From Sinohyriopsis cumingii (taxonomy: Eukaryota; Mollusca; Bivalvia; Unionida; Unionidae): a stretch of 64,000 bases of DNA. Where the stretch lies: positions 104,260,602 to 104,324,601 of the forward strand of contig CM068826.1 in NCBI GenBank assembly GCA_028554795.2, in the 5' to 3' direction. The notes below the pieces were generated by a model, which saw only the letters and a program-made list of their open reading frames with translations, did no database searches and had not been told where the DNA came from. Both the position numbers and the translations under genes were made by a program. Of the stretch, positions 47,373 to 62,061 are shown piece after piece; the stretch's first letter is position 1; each line of letters starts with the position of its first letter.

Positions 47373-47754
47373 TGCCCATTCTAGTTAACGACTAGTTAAA
47401 TATAAAGAGACAAAAATCATCAATTATTACACCATTTGGTTAGAAAGCTGTTTACTCACGAGTTCATTTGAAGAATTTCAATTTAAATCCAACCTACGCG
47501 ATAAGCTCCAACTCACTACACCCTTCCATGAGATACGTAATTTCGAGGTCTTTCATGTATTATACTACAGTACAGATCACAGGGGCTGTTGGTGTAATTA
47601 TGATATTTATTTATAATATACCTGCCTAAAACGTTTATATTTATAATTATTCGTTTATTGGAAAAAAAAATACCTTGCATCGAATGATATTGGATGACTG
47701 GCCTTCACTCTTCTAAAACATAAATCGATAATTCTCCATCTTCTAAGATACAAC

Positions 47755-47900
47755 ACACTTATGCGGATAAGATGATGGTATTCCGAATATGACAGCACGT
47801 GATTAAAATCTCGTTTATGAGTTTAAATCTCGTTCGGTTCGTTAGATAAATTGGAGCTCAAGATTATCAGCGGCGTTACTATCGTAGGAGCTGGAGATAA
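47755..47900 (-). repeat. 146-bp inverted-repeat arm, right, copy A
   Basis: Reverse complement of the left arm. Reading outward on -, GCAAG|GTATTTTT again follows (near 47674), so the similarity of organisation extends beyond the arm. With the left arm of B (48297) it makes a symmetric module around a spacer of about 396 bp. Confidence 0.88.
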
Positions 47901-47903
47901 TTA

Positions 47904-48296
47904 TGGAAAGCCGCAGGTACCCGGCGGTGATCACAATTTTTCCCTATATTATTATATAGGCAACAATTAGCGGCTCCGACAACAATTAGCGGCTCCGACA
48001 ACAATTAGCGGCTCCTAAAATGACGGTGATTACAATCTTTCCCTATATTTTTATATGAACTCCAATTAGCGGCTCCTACAACAATTAGCGGCTCCTTCTA
48101 CAATTAGCGGCTCCTAAAACACTTCTAATCTACGGCTCCGTTAATAAAAATCGCCAATTTATGGCTCCAGAAACACGTGAAGCTCAGTCTACAAACTACA
48201 ATCACCGGCTCCTTCGACAGTAACGCCGCTGTAATTTTGATCTCCGTCTTTAGTACCGAACGAGATTTCAACTCAAAAACGAGATCTACTTAGCTA
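47904..48296. repeat. ATTAGCGGCTCC box cluster, copy B (A/B junction spacer)
   Basis: Same as in A but with six exact boxes: the first group has three CAACAATTAGCGGCTCC units instead of two, one 17-bp unit more. It forms the spacer between the right arm of A and the left arm of B. Confidence 0.88.
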
Positions 48297-48443
48297 TTAT
48301 TTCCAGCTCCTACGATAGTAACGCCGCTGATAATCTTGAGCTCCAATTTAACTAACGAACCGAACGAGATTTAAACTCATAAACGAGATTTTAATCACGT
48401 GCTGTCATATTCGGAATACTATCATCTTATCCGCATCAGTGTC
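48297..48443 (+). repeat. 146-bp inverted-repeat arm, left, copy B
   Basis: Same sequence as in A, facing the right arm of A across the box cluster. Confidence 0.88.
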
Positions 48444-49819
48444 CTTTACCGTTATCGAGCGAAGTGTAGTTTTCAGAATTTGTAACAAGGTATTTTCCAT
48501 TAGTAAAGAATATTAACTTGTTTTTTTATACTGCAGATATTTTGCTTAGACTAAAAAGTTCTCATATATCTTTACAACACTGGACAGATCTCTAAATTAA
48601 GTATCTCATGGGTGGGTGGGGGTGGAAGAACGTTATTGCGGTATTTTTTAAACTGAGGACACTTTGGCAGGATAATGAGCAAAAGTATCATGAAAGCTTG
48701 CTAAGAAAAGATCTATAACTATCACTGGACATTTATCAAAATATAAAATACAGTATTTCTGTTAAAATTTATTGTTTGAAAGCAGGTGTTAAGAACTATC
48801 ACAGTCATAAGCAGATCATCAGATAACCTACCTGGGAATGTGATTGTGTCATTTGAACAAACTTTACATGAATTCGCTCACTTAAGTGGTGTGTGATGAC
48901 TCCCACAAATTTGTTTAATGGCTCACATATGAACATGCACCTTGCACAGTATAAATTTTTTTAGCCATTCAGCCTTTAACTTAATATTTAAGTGCTCGGA
49001 ACAACTTAACTGGTAGAGGTATTACAGTGCAAGTAACTATCAGCATGTATTTGAAAGTGGCAACAGAGTTACAAAGGAAACAAAAAGTTTCAATAAATAT
49101 AATTTCATGTGAAGTGGATGGTTAAAATGTTGGCTTTAATTTATTTACTAAGATTGCAGTTATTGTAAAGAATATCCGAAATTGGCATAGGTTAGAAATT
49201 AAACAAGTGTATTTTTAGTTAGAAGATGCACTTTGTGCATGAGAGGGCAGATCTGATGTAATATGTTAGGAAAGACCTAAAGATTTTTTTCAATCATATG
49301 GAATTAACAGCAAAAATGAGGGCATGCAGGAAGCCCATCTCCAGTAGCAAAACATATACACATTAAGCAGCGAAATGTGTAGCATCAACCAATATTTGTG
49401 AAAAATGTAAATCCTTTTAGGAAATAAAGTTGTATATTATTTTCTTTCTTATATCTATGGAATAAAATGCATACATTTTATCAAATCTTTGGAAGAGATT
49501 ACATTATTGGGACTTGTAAAAAGTAAGGTGAGACAAGTGAATTTTATGAAACTATTTGTCTTGGACGAGTATGTGAAAACAATATTTGATCAGCCCTGAT
49601 ACCCCATTTATTTTCGTAGTTAACAGTGTTTTTGCAAATTTGGTAACAAAATGTAAGGGTGGACTTTTCAGTTCTTAAATTTAGTTCTTCATAAATTTCA
49701 ATATCATTGCAGTTAAAGTATTACTCCATCTTCCAACTTAAGCTAGGTAATTTCCAGTTCATTTGGTTTCTTTCTTGAGAAAATTACATGGTGTCTGGTC
49801 TTCGGGATATTTGAACGCC

Positions 49820-51530
49820 ACACTTAAGCAAAAATCTCCTTTAGTTCAGTGTTGACAATTAGTAATAATAATCTTAATAAGACTTAAAATGGCATACAGT
49901 GTAGTTTAACAGTGACTGATGAGACCGGTGTTTCGATACTTCTGTGGCTTCCCATTGGATGCGCGAGGTTATGTGAATAATATTCACTTTGGGTAATTCG
50001 ACGCAAAATCAATAGTGTATGCTGTCACGTGGGGTCTATTGCGAAGTACTGTCACAACAAATGTTATATACAAGCAGAAAATTAAGCACTGTTTCATTCC
50101 GAAGTTTGGAGTTATTCACATTATTGTGTTCATTCACATTATTGCATTCCAGTTTTAAGTCTATAGACGTATTTTGTGTTGTGCAAGTTTAGATATTTTT
50201 AGACAGGAAAAACATTTGTTTGGACTGTTCAGTGTAAATAGAAAGCGCTCATTATTTGGACATAAATATTAGTCTGGAACTGTTATTGAAGGAATTCAGG
50301 ACAACGCCATCTTGACAACTACAAAGTTCTTGGAGGACCAGTACATTTCCGGTTTTGAAATTTATGAGGAACATTTCTATCATTTAGGACTTTCACAGAC
50401 CAGTATAAGGACTAGCTTGGATTCACTTCATAATACTTTATGTTCCTTTCATATTTTTTATTTATAACTTTGATAATTAAACTGTTAAGTTTTATAAAAT
50501 TTGTTGTTTTTGCTTCTTTTCTGTTACTTAAGTTTGCAATCATTGAGACGTAGCAGAAACTTGGGGCCTAACTGGGGATATGAATTCCACAGAAATTGAA
50601 ATTGTTTTGAAATTTAAGTTATCTTAGTCCCTAATATTTCTGACTTTACATAGTAAAACCAACAAGCTTTTATGATATAAACTAAAGTGGAGAATTGTAC
50701 TTTAAATCCTAGCCAGGAACAATCAGTCTTTGAAAGAGGACGAATTGCTCCAACGTTCCAGACAATATCTTTCCTGTGCAAAGCCATATTTGTTAAAACA
50801 TGAAATAAAAAATATTTTGGTTTAAATTTGGTAGAGAAGAATATTTTGGACAAAAGTGCTTTGACTCTAGCTCAAACCTGCAAGTTATGAAATTGAAATT
50901 AAAATTCAAGAACAAAATAAAGTTAAGAAAGCTTGAAAAAGAGGAAAGAGATAAACAAATGCAAATTCAAAAAGAAGAGAAAGAAATGGAGAAGAAATGA
51001 CAAATGCAAAAGGAAGAAAAAGAAAGAAAAATACAAATGCAGGAAAAAGAAAGGGAGATGCAAATGCAGGAAAAAGAGAGAGACAGATACAGTATTACAG
51101 AAAGAAGAGCAGTACCTAAACCTGTAGTGATACTCACATTACAAGGGACAACAATCTCACATTTCTCCTGCGACCGATAAGGATTTGAAACCAATCCTTT
51201 GAGCCACATGTTCAGTGTCATAGTTTAACACCAAAATTACCATCAGAGATTCAACATTTTGACTACAAATTTAACTTGAACCCCACCAGTGGTCCTGGAA
51301 AACTTGAAACAATGTCACATCAAGTCATACCTGTATGAAATCAATAGGAAGGTGATTCATTTTCTCAGAAATGGAGAGTATTATAATCATTATGTCTTAA
51401 TCCGTGACAGACTAGACAAGACTACAGCACAGATAAAACCTGACCCGGTACTCACTATCTGCATTTGCATTACTAGTTATATGATTCCACAAATCTCACA
51501 ATACAACAGAAATCCAATAGTCGGATGACA
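49820..51530 (+). mobile_element. 5' fragment of an LTR retrotransposon, unit B
   Basis: Same as in A, with the primer-binding-like sequence at 50562 and the coiled-coil reading frame at 50887-51127 (one stop at 50998). B lacks about 28 bp present in A within the coil but continues for some 0.4 kb into further coding-like sequence (51289-51528: VIHFLRNGEYYNHYVL) that A has lost. Confidence 0.4.
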
Positions 51531-52347
51531 TCAACAAGCTTCTATCTAATGTAAAAAAATTAAAATATATTAAATGAAAGTCAGAAAGCTTCTGTAAGAA
51601 CCAGAAAGAATATATTTATGTTGAGAAAACAACCAGAAACCTGTCGCTGTCACTGCAATCTGGACAGTTCATCAAGCAAAGAGCACATGTCAACAAGGTA
51701 GTCACATGATACAACAAAACATAGTTATTTTTTTAATAAATATATACAGAATTCTGTGTTCTTTCATTGTAGTTTCTTTATTACGAACAGTTTACAACTT
51801 TATTTTTCATTTCATATTTTTTTTTGTTTCTACATCTGAAATGGGTTATTACTGACATCATGTGACAACTGGACCTATGATGTCATGAATATGTTGGTTG
51901 TGATATTTGTGTACCCATGCGACTAGCAATGCAAATGGTGAGTATCAGGTCAAATTTCATCAACGCCATAGTTTCATCTTATCTTTCAGCAGAGTAAAGA
52001 CATAATTATTCTAATACTTGCATTTTCTGAGAAAATAAATAATTTTCATATCGGTTTCATGTAGGTATGCCTCGGGGTAACAGCATTAAGTTTGCGAGGC
52101 CATCTGGTATGCGGCTACGCTTTGCTGACAACATGTTGGTGTCTTGTGATGCTAGACTGGTTTTCAAACCTTTCATGTCAGACAAAATATCAATATCAAG
52201 CTGACTGTGAAACAACCAGTCTTCTAATCTAATCCAGTGAGTGTTAAGATTGACTCAACAACTATAATTATGGTAACCACCCTAATGATCCATACTGCAA
52301 CCTCCGAATATTCTGGGCAGAACTCAATAAATATAATTCACAATCAG

Positions 52348-52554
52348 TTACAACTCAATTACGTAATTGTTTCTGTCATCAAGTAGTTGCAAACTTTCCT
52401 GACTTTCATCAACATTTGCAAACTTCAAGGAATTTTCATGTTCAGAAAAGAAATTATCATTTCTTCCAACTTTTTCCAAATTTCCTAGTAGCATGGGAGC
52501 CCTGTATACTTCTTCAATCGTATATGTATCGGTAATGAAGTCAATATTAACATT
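52348..52554 (-). CDS. Terminal exon-like segment, unknown protein (unit B)
   Basis: Duplicate of 37375-37581, with the frame intact. Confidence 0.4.
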   Translation of the reverse strand, partial: NVNIDFITDTYTIEEVYRAPMLLGNLEKVGRNDNFFSEHENSLKFANVDESQESLQLLDDRNNYVIEL

Positions 52555-53151
52555 CTGGCATATTTAAGAGCTTGATGCAATGACAACATCTACTGGGAAG
52601 TCTTATTATATATAATCTTGTGACAAAAAGTGTTAATTTGTTTTGATGAAAGAAAAATTGGCTGATGTAGATTCTACTTGCACTTGTGTCAATAGCTGAT
52701 GAACTTGTATTCCCCGTTAAGTCAGCCTTTATTATTAAACGACAATTACACTGGCTTAGACTAATGAATGCCTTTAGATGTGACATTACAAGTCTTTAAT
52801 CATGCTTGATTATCTTGGTTTTTCTGTATGACAAATTACATTTTATTATATGGCAATCACGTAGGGAGGACTGTGTGCGAGAATAAAAACTTTTTCTTGC
52901 ATCTCACTCTCTCAGCTCCTCTCTCTGAATTGTATTTATTGTTACCTTAACATAATGTCATTATTCATAAGACCATAGTTATTATAATTGTACAATATTT
53001 GCTTTTAATTTCTTGGTATATGCTAGTGATGTGATTTGATAATTAGATTCATTCTTAAGCACATGATGTAAAAAGCAAACATTTTATTTGTCATGGTAGT
53101 AAAGATAATAACTGTATGGATAATAATTATAATTCAATTTAATTTGTTCTG

Positions 53152-53340
53152 TTACATCTGATGATACAGTTTTGTAATCACTTCTGACAAAACAAAGTTT
53201 TTAGTAGTATAAAAGTCTTCGGCTGCATTTGGTATCTGATAAGTCTCTGTTGCTTCTTGTATAATTCTAACAAAATCTGGATCAAGTTCTGTATAATTAT
53301 TTTGACACAGTTCCTTCAGGTCCTGAATTTCCTCTGTCAC
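53152..53340 (-). CDS. Exon-like segment, unknown protein (unit B)
   Basis: Identical copy of 38179-38367. Confidence 0.4.
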   Translation of the reverse strand: MTEEIQDLKELCQNNYTELDPDFVRIIQEATETYQIPNAAEDFYTTKNFVLSEVITKLYHQM

Positions 53341-54707
53341 TGGTGCTTAACAGTTCTCTGCTCCTGAAAAAAATTTGTATTAAGATTAAATTGTATTGAT
53401 GTAGTTAAACCAGCATTAACAGCCACAATCACCATGAATATATTCCATCCCTGACATAGAGCAGCATTTTTTTAAAATGCTTCTTATAACTGACTTGTTA
53501 AAATAAACCTGTCTTAAGAGACCATATTCTTTAAAGTCTTTGAAATAACAGCTTACAACAGGTTCAAATGCATTGTTTGGTTACAATATAAAAATAATAA
53601 ATGTAGAAAAGCCGCTGTAAATTACCATGTATGGTGTAAGTAGATTCCCTTCATTTTTAATTCAACATTTTAGAGAAAAAAACCCTGTAATTTTAGTACA
53701 CGAAATAATATTGACACCAGGAGGAGCATATGAACAAATTCTACACGTCCATTCAAACAAGTTATCGAGTCTCTTATTTCACAGAGAACACCAGCAGTTA
53801 TCTTTGTCAGAAGAAAGTGTAGTTTCTCAAACCAACAAAAGTTAAAATGACCTGGATCATTTTATTCTTCCAACTGACTGGGAGCTTGCCGACCAAGTGT
53901 GCAGGCTACATAAAACAGTACGAGCTTATTATGCAAAATGAAAACATTCAAAAGATGTTGCCTCTTTTATTTTTGCAGCATAAATCAGTATTTAACACTT
54001 GCTATCCAGTGGCAGTCAACAGAATAATAGGTTGTTATTTCTAAAAGCCCATATTTTAAAAAGAGATATGGATATCAATGTGTCCTTCCTTCACAAACTG
54101 TTGATATTTCAAAATGACAATAGATCATTCGGAAAAGAGTTCAGCCCATTTGGTGCAAATTTTGTACCATGCCATTAACTACATCCTCCATGTTTTGTTG
54201 ATGTTCCACAGTCCTACCATGTCTCTTAGATGTTTCTGAATGAGCAGTACATATACAAACTGCAGACACAGCTTGGAATAGTGATACAGAGTACATGTAT
54301 TTTGACTCAGATGTGATCATAGAAGAAATGTTTTTAAGAAAATGTAAATTTAGAGAAACAAAGGGGTTTATTTAAGAAAGAAAAAGGGATCTGTTTTTGT
54401 GTTTATGTGGTTTGGCATATTTTCATTTCATGCATGTGTCATACATGTAACAAATACTGCAGGTGTTTTAATCTGGCAATTTTAGGAAATTTGCCAAATT
54501 AACTTGAACAACTTGTATCATCCTGTTCACTGGAAAAAGAAAATACATGCATAGAATAATAACTATTGTATTACATCCAATCTATCCATACCAATGATAT
54601 TTTAACTTCTAAGGATTCCAAAAAGTGTATTCTTTCATTACATGTTATGCTTGACAATGCTCACAAGACATTAGATATATAAATGGTTTTTCAAACGTCA
54701 GACCTGA

Positions 54708-54943
54708 AACAATAATACTGACCCAAATGTACATGTGATTGTGACGCAAATGTATATATGTGATGATGGCCCACATTTATATGTGATGGTAACCCAAATG
54801 TATATGTGATGGTGACCCAAATGTATATGTGATAGTGACCCAAATGTATATGTGATGATGACCCAAATGTGGTGTGACAGAGTTCCAAATGTACTTGTGA
54901 TGATTACCCAAATGTGGTATGGCAATGACCCAGATTATGTGAT
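54708..54943. repeat. ~21-bp minisatellite, unit B
   Basis: Same array with the same number of units as in A. Confidence 0.85.
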
Positions 54944-55361
54944 GATGACCCGAATGGGTGTCTCCAAAGATATGGTTAGGACAAGACAAAAATGAAGCGG
55001 GAAGCAACTGCTATACTAATTAATCCAATTTCTGCCATCTTTTCATTTTTTGAAACTCATACAAGGTATTAAAGTATAACAAGGATTCACATTAATTGTA
55101 CTTGCATTCATAACTTCATACATATAGAACACTTACAGAGCAAAGTCTCTTATTTTCAATCAGATGAGCATGCTGATCTGAAGTTAGAGGTATTATACCT
55201 CAAAGATGTTAAAGAGAAAAAAGTGAAACCAACAAGTAAAATTCAACAAATACTTTATTTTCACAGATAATGTGAAAATTTAAAAGTAGCTTACATTATG
55301 AAATATATCCTAAATAGCTCTCACAGATCCAAAAGGAAAAAAGGTGTTCCAAATGAATTAC

Positions 55362-55510
55362 AGTGGTGTTCCAAATTGATTCCAATCTTGAATGTGCTGT
55401 AGTTCCAACAGTCTTAAATGTGCCGATGTGATAATCTTATCCATCACAATGATATAATCTAGAATGTCCTTGAAGGAATTCACTCTAATCCTAAAATAGT
55501 CCAACAGTAT
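55362..55510 (-). CDS. Exon-like segment, unknown protein (unit B)
   Basis: Identical copy of 40389-40537. Confidence 0.45.
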
Positions 55511-56052
55511 CTGTAAGCACATTGTTATTTCAGTGAATAAATGAAGCATATAAATCATGTGAAATTACAACTGAACACAACTAAAAGACAGATTTCACTT
55601 GAGAGATGTTACAATAGGAATATGTTGTTAACTATGTTGATCACAACCTTTATATAAAATTGATCACAAACTTTATATAAAAACCTAAGACAATAAGAGA
55701 TATAGGATGTGGGTTATTTTCCCATCAAATTCATAAACAAGGTAAGGTCTGTTTACTTTATAGTTTTACTTTTTAGCAAACTACCTGGCAAATGAGAACA
55801 TTTTTTTCTAATGGACGAAACAATTTTCTGAACTCAAAGCCAGGTAAACATGTTTACAAATATCATCTCAGATGATAATCTACAATCATGGACAAAAGTT
55901 AGCTTTGCAATATCTTGCTTACATATGACCCTTACAATTGTGGACAAGAGTTAAACAATATATACAATATATAGATATACAAAAGGGCACGTGCAATGGT
56001 TTCTAACTGACCTGTATTACCCTTCTTTCAATTCAAAACCTGCCTGGTTTAC

Positions 56053-56161
56053 ATGTGATGCACCATATATGAAGGCATTTTCATTGCTAAGAAGGCCATC
56101 TGCACTGCAGCAACTATGCCATTTCCAGTGCCTGGATTGCCTCTCACTTTTACTGGACACC
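56053..56161 (-). CDS. Exon-like segment with a P-loop-like GNPGTGNG (unit B)
   Basis: Copy of 41080-41188 with no change in the coding frame. Confidence 0.45.
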
Positions 56162-56351
56162 CTGAAAAGTAGGTTAGTATAATATTATTAGCATCATATA
56201 CAAAATTTCATAATTTATATCGGCTTTTGTGATGGAAGTTAAAGTTCTCTTTTGCCTTTAAATACTGTCTGTATTTTTACTAATGTACAGGAAATGTACA
56301 AGATTTGTTATTTTACTAAATTTTTACAAACTTTATTGGAATCCAACTTAC

Positions 56352-56424
56352 CACATAAACTGGTCATGTAAACTTGTGACATAGTGGTAGTTGCACAAAT
56401 TGTGTAGTGTACAACAGCATTGTT
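56352..56424 (-). CDS. Exon-like segment upstream of the P-loop-like one (unit B)
   Basis: Identical copy of 41379-41451. Confidence 0.45.
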
Positions 56425-59400
56425 CTGTTATCAGAAAGACAATGAGAAAATTACTAGTTCACCATGAGAATACTGTAAGTAATATACTTTTTTCCCCTAT
56501 AATCAGTATTTTCCTTCACCCTCATTTGCGCTTCAGAGACCCCCAAATTTTTAATTTGACCCCCAGTTTTGATACCAAATTTTATTTTTTACTCAGTCTG
56601 ACCCCCAGTTTTGACACCAAGGAGATTTTTGACTCTCAGTCTTGCACCCCTAGGGGATACACTGCCTATAATACCAAAACCAAATGCCAATACAGTATTT
56701 GCTTCAAGGACAATTAAGAAATAATAATTAAGATCGATGAGCAAAACATTCATATGATATGGTTCATAAACGTTCTAAATCTGCCCCTCTTAGTCGTTAC
56801 TATAGCAGAGATAATGCAAGATTTGTACAAAATAGTAAGCTTTACATGTGTGACACCAGGCCTGCAAACAAATAGATGTATGACTGACCAATCAACCAAT
56901 TATATCTAGCTTTGCTTACATCCATAGTCCAAGAAGAGATGACACAGCTCAGTTAATCCTGCATTTGAATATCTCATTTACTGTCTTCAAGTAATTCAAT
57001 TTTTACAGTAATACTTTGTTTTGGCATATAATTTCCTTGTATGGGTGTATAAAACAGTCATTAAAAAGTATACCCACCTTTAAAATCGTGAGTGTGAACA
57101 GGAAGACATAATAAACATTGCAATAAATTTATTCAGTTTACAATTCCAAGTCAAATACATACCTGTCAAGATTTCATTTTAAAAACTGACAATACTGAGA
57201 TGCCAATTATTCAACATTTTAACTGCAATTACAATAATATATATAAACATGTAATTACTTTATAATTTGCATTATGTGAGTTGATATTGTCTTCATTTAC
57301 CATGGGATTTAACAACTGTATTGACAAAGTACAAGGCAACTATATCTGGTCATCTATTAGTTATTCCAGCATGTAGCCATATTATCTTCTGCAAAAAACT
57401 GAAAATAAGATTACTTAAAAATACATTGTATCACACAAGGCGGGGTAATTTATCCATTGTCAAGATAAACTGTATGTACATAACAGAAATGAAATATAAC
57501 AAAAAGCTGAAGAATGAATAGAACAAATTTGCATAAACATTCACAGCAGAATCTTCAGCTTTCCCATTAATGTTGCACTTTCACTTAAAATAGGAAACAT
57601 CTGTTATTAAAATAATGTCTTATAAAATAACTATTTTTACATTTTAGTCCAACTGTAAATAAAATTTATTTAAATCAAGATGTTTTCCCAATGGATGTTA
57701 TTAGATTTTAGGTCCTTGTGTACGTGTATGTGTGGTATATGCATGTGTATGTTCACTGTGTCATGCAACTTAAAAACACAGTTCAATATGCTAACTATGG
57801 GACATGATTTATGAGTGGTCTAAAATGTACCATTGGTTTTAACATTTTAAACCATCATAGGTCTTAAAGGTTCTACCTAGAACTTCATATAATTTTAAGT
57901 TTTAAATGTTTGCTATTGCTAATTTGTTTATATGACCATTGGGTTACCTGGGTGACAACTTCAGAAACCTTTGAGACTGCCAGATCATAACCACTTATGT
58001 ATTTTCTCTGCTACGTTTGTTTTGGTGCTTTAAGGTATAATAACGAAGGTCAGTTACTTAGTGCTGTGGCAACTGGAGTCAAGTGTCTTGCCAAGAACAG
58101 ACTGGTCCTATGGTAAGATACAAAACCCACCCCCTTATGGACCTGAGTCTGGCACACTAACCACTGAATGTGGCTTTATGTATGTACATATGTATGTATG
58201 TATGTATGCATACATACCTATCAATACATCCATGTATGCCAATACCATAAGATGTCAATTTATCATACCCATCTGAAAAAAGGAAATATAACATCAGGAA
58301 AATATTGAAATAAAGAAACATGTATATTTCAAGACTTAAAAGTGTGCAGCATAGCAACATTGTCCCTATCTTTTTCCCACTTTTGAAAAACACCATATAT
58401 TCATACCCATGACCCTAGACTGGACTTACAAAGAAGGGGGGAAAATGAAATTCTGATAGAGCTGTATACATCATATAAACTCCAATCATATCCCAAACTT
58501 TGACATTTCTGTTTTCAACATTATGTACTAGGTGTATGACAATATATAACTCTGTAAATTTGATATATAATTACATACAGGTAAAACCCTTTATAATGCA
58601 TTGCTCACGGGTCCAAAGAATAACATCACAATATAAGCTGGATCGAGTTAACAAATTTTTTGAAAAACTTCCCTACAGAAAATGTGCATTGAAAGTTCAA
58701 TGTCATCGATTTTAACTAACCTCTTGATCATATAAATCTGCTAGGGATAAGAATAATTGGTTTTTCCGATAGGATGTATTTAGTTGTTAAAAAGAGAGGT
58801 CACCTTATATTAAAAAAATGGGAGCCATGCTGCGATTGTGTTATAAGCAGAATCACGTTATAATGAAGCAAACAGTCAGATATATTCAGCAAAAGATACA
58901 TTCCATGCCTGAAAGGTTACATAGTTACAATTCCTTTCTTTGTCTCACAAAATGCTAATTTTTCTTGCTGTAAGTATAACATCTATAATCACATATCACA
59001 TGGCATGGTGGGAAAACCTGTTTTATAAAGGAATATTTTTACCAAGAATATATAGGAAGGAAATAATTTTACCAATAATTTTCTTTAGAACTGTACAAAT
59101 GCCACATCAACTATGATGTGACAGGAAGAAATGTTACATATCATACAATGCTGTGCCATTCAACTGCAAGCCATCTCTCACAGAATGCATGTAATAACAT
59201 TTTTTTTATATGGCAATCATTTTTTTTACTAACCAATATGCCTTATATAGTTTGGACCCTGCAAGAGATAAGTACACTGACCATAAAAAACCATTTCAAA
59301 ATTAAAATGTACCAGACACACACAAAATACAGTCCTTGATAAAAATGTGAAAACATCTGAAACCACGCTTTAGAAGTGGAAATGTCTGAATAAGACTGAA

Positions 59401-59977
59401 CCATTTTAAAAGCTTATACTAACATCAAATTTTCTGATTAATTACCTATACAATGGTTTGGGGTGTACTGAGAAGAAATGCCATAAATTAAACAAGCTAT
59501 ATAAATAGCACTGTCTGTTGAAAAATACCAACTGACAAACTGTCATAAGTAGGTAAAATATCCATGTGCTACATTTCATGACTAAGTCACACACTCCCTG
59601 AAAATTCAAAATATAATTGTGACACACAAAAATGGGACAAATGCTAAATGAGACTAATGTAAACCATGTATGAAAAGCCTTATTTTTTAAAACAAATAAC
59701 CGACAATCACTCTGCTTTATTATGATACTCTTTTATTGACCTATATTACAGATAGATTTCCCAACCAAACTGATGTAACATCATAATTGGAGGACTTTTT
59801 CACATGTAATCTAACGCTAACAGTAATCAAATATACCCTATTATCAAGTGACCCATCTAAAGAGATTTCATTTTTAAGAAACAAATTTATTGCAATATTT
59901 CATGTTTGCATGGGATGCAATTTATGTGAATACTTGTTAAAAAGATTTGCAATACTGTCCACTGTAACTCACTTTAC

Positions 59978-60066
59978 CGATATATTGTTTTTGATGCAGC
60001 CTTCTTCTCTTTCTCCATTCTACATCATTCTTATCTAGTTCTTGTACAATTCCATCAGCAAATTCT
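59978..60066 (-). CDS. Exon-like segment, unknown protein (unit B)
   Basis: Identical copy of 45005-45093. Confidence 0.5.
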
Positions 60067-61170
60067 CTGCAAATCAAATAGTAATGTGCAGTTTATATTA
60101 TCAATGTGGTCTTTATTCATTGATAAAATAAAGTGTAACAGAAAATAAAAAAGGCAAACAAAATAAAATCATTTTGCTAACAATGAAAATCAATACAAAA
60201 GATAAAACAAAACATAGGATGCCTCATATAGTGCAATCATTCAGCATGAATAATTCCTATAGCAAGCATAAATTCTTACGTGTTTAAAATTGTCCTAAAA
60301 TAATGTGCAGCAACTTGGTTATGTCACCAGGGAACATCCTGCCAACTTCTTTTAGGACTTCACAAACAATTTTCTAGGTTGATAGTTGGGAATAAAACCT
60401 TAATGAATACTAAAGTTGGGAAGTCTTCCTGATACAAAAAGATTGGAAACTAACAGTATATAGTATTTACATTGCAATTATGGCTGTATTTGGGCACAGA
60501 AGACCACCCCACCCCACCCACCCCACAAAATTGCTGCACCTTGCACAATATAAACCCAGTGTATTTCCTAGTGGTAATAATGAAAAATCCAATGGAAATT
60601 GTATCCTAATATTTTGCATTCTGCAATGAATGCAGTAATGGCCTTATCAAACGTGGGGCCCAATTTGAATCAATTTGGCAGGGCCCCTGCTTTTAAATGA
60701 AGGGCCATCAATGTGCACAGCATTTGGAAATAAACTTTTGATGTCAGCCCTGAATGAATGTACACATTTTATTTTATCATGAAATAATGCACAACTTTCG
60801 TGCAAATAAAAATTATATCTTTAAGTCACCTGGCTAAATCCCTACACACAGGCCCATTTCATAACAGTGAAAAAAACATTACAACACAAAATACCATAAC
60901 AATACTTTACAAAAACGTTTATTATTTCTGCAAAGCATTTATACTGTTTGTGATCAAGCCATTAAAAAAACTCCAACCTGACAAACTTAATGACTTTTAC
61001 TGACTGAAATTTGTATTACTGCCCCGCTCCCCCCATATCAAAGCATATGCAATGAGGGACAAATACAAACACATACATGTGCCATTATGATACAAATACT
61101 GAGATTATTTGCGATAATGATAATATTATTATCACCACCACTACTGAAAAGATAATAGAAGCACCATAGT

Positions 61171-61203
<33 letters not shown>

Positions 61204-61602
61204 TTGTACTTGGTGTAAATTTCAATATCAACATGATGGTGGGTGTTTTGGTACAAATGGGACAAAACAAAAAAAGAATGTAATTACAATTCACCCATGT
61301 CAGTATCTATAATTTACCATAATGTGATTTCTGGTTTGTATCATGCATGTATACATAAAACATGCTGCAGACAGGAAGTTATATCAGCAGTTAAGACCAA
61401 TGAAATGCCAAGGTACAAAATGCATGATACAAGAAAGTTTATTTAATGAACATAGCAAAGACAACATAAAAGTACTAACTCAGGGCCAGCTATTATACAG
61501 ACATATACAGTCATTTGAACAAATTTCAATACCACATTCACACTGTGACTGATTAATCTGATATTCCTTTTTAAAGGAATGTCTATAGTAAAGGTTACTC
61601 AC

Positions 61603-61690
61603 TCTTTCATTGAGGCACGACAATCACTTTTCAGAAAGTCATGAGTATCAGTTGAACATAGACAAAGTAAACCAGATTTGCAAGTGCTGC
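61603..61690 (-). CDS. Exon-like segment, Cys-containing, unknown protein (unit B)
   Basis: Identical copy of 46631-46718. Confidence 0.42.
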
Positions 61691-62061
61691 CTTGAATATT
61701 AAGGGGGAAATAACTGACCCATGTCCCCCATACTAAAGACAATTGTGGAAATATATTGAAATGAAAGGACACAATAACCCTATTATTTGTGCGAGTACAT
61801 TACGACATAATGGAAATGTACAGAATTATTTAAAGCTTACAGAATATTATAAACTACATCATTCCTGTTGAGTAAAAACAAGCAAATAAGCACAAAGTGT
61901 TACAATAATATTAGGTGTTTAATGCAAACGTTAAGCCATTCGTGGTATTTCTTAAACTGAATAAGGGGCTGGTGTTGTGTGCTTTTACTTGCATACAAAT
62001 AATATAGAGCCTGAGGCAAAGAAAAACAGTGCCCAATGGCGTGATGATATACCTATTAGCA

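Larger units (their letters stand above)
33659..47901 (+). repeat. Tandem array of ~15-kb units: copy A (14,243 bp)
   Basis: Starts at TATGGAAAGCCGCAGGTACC. Everything to 47901 recurs in the same order and orientation in copy B, at offsets of 14,243 (left), 14,259 (middle) and 14,972-14,973 (right). The offset jumps where A lacks about 0.77 kb present in B (between 36876 and 36921). Identity to B is very high on the right and lower near the left edge, by eye about 98-99% over the first kilobase. Confidence 0.95.
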
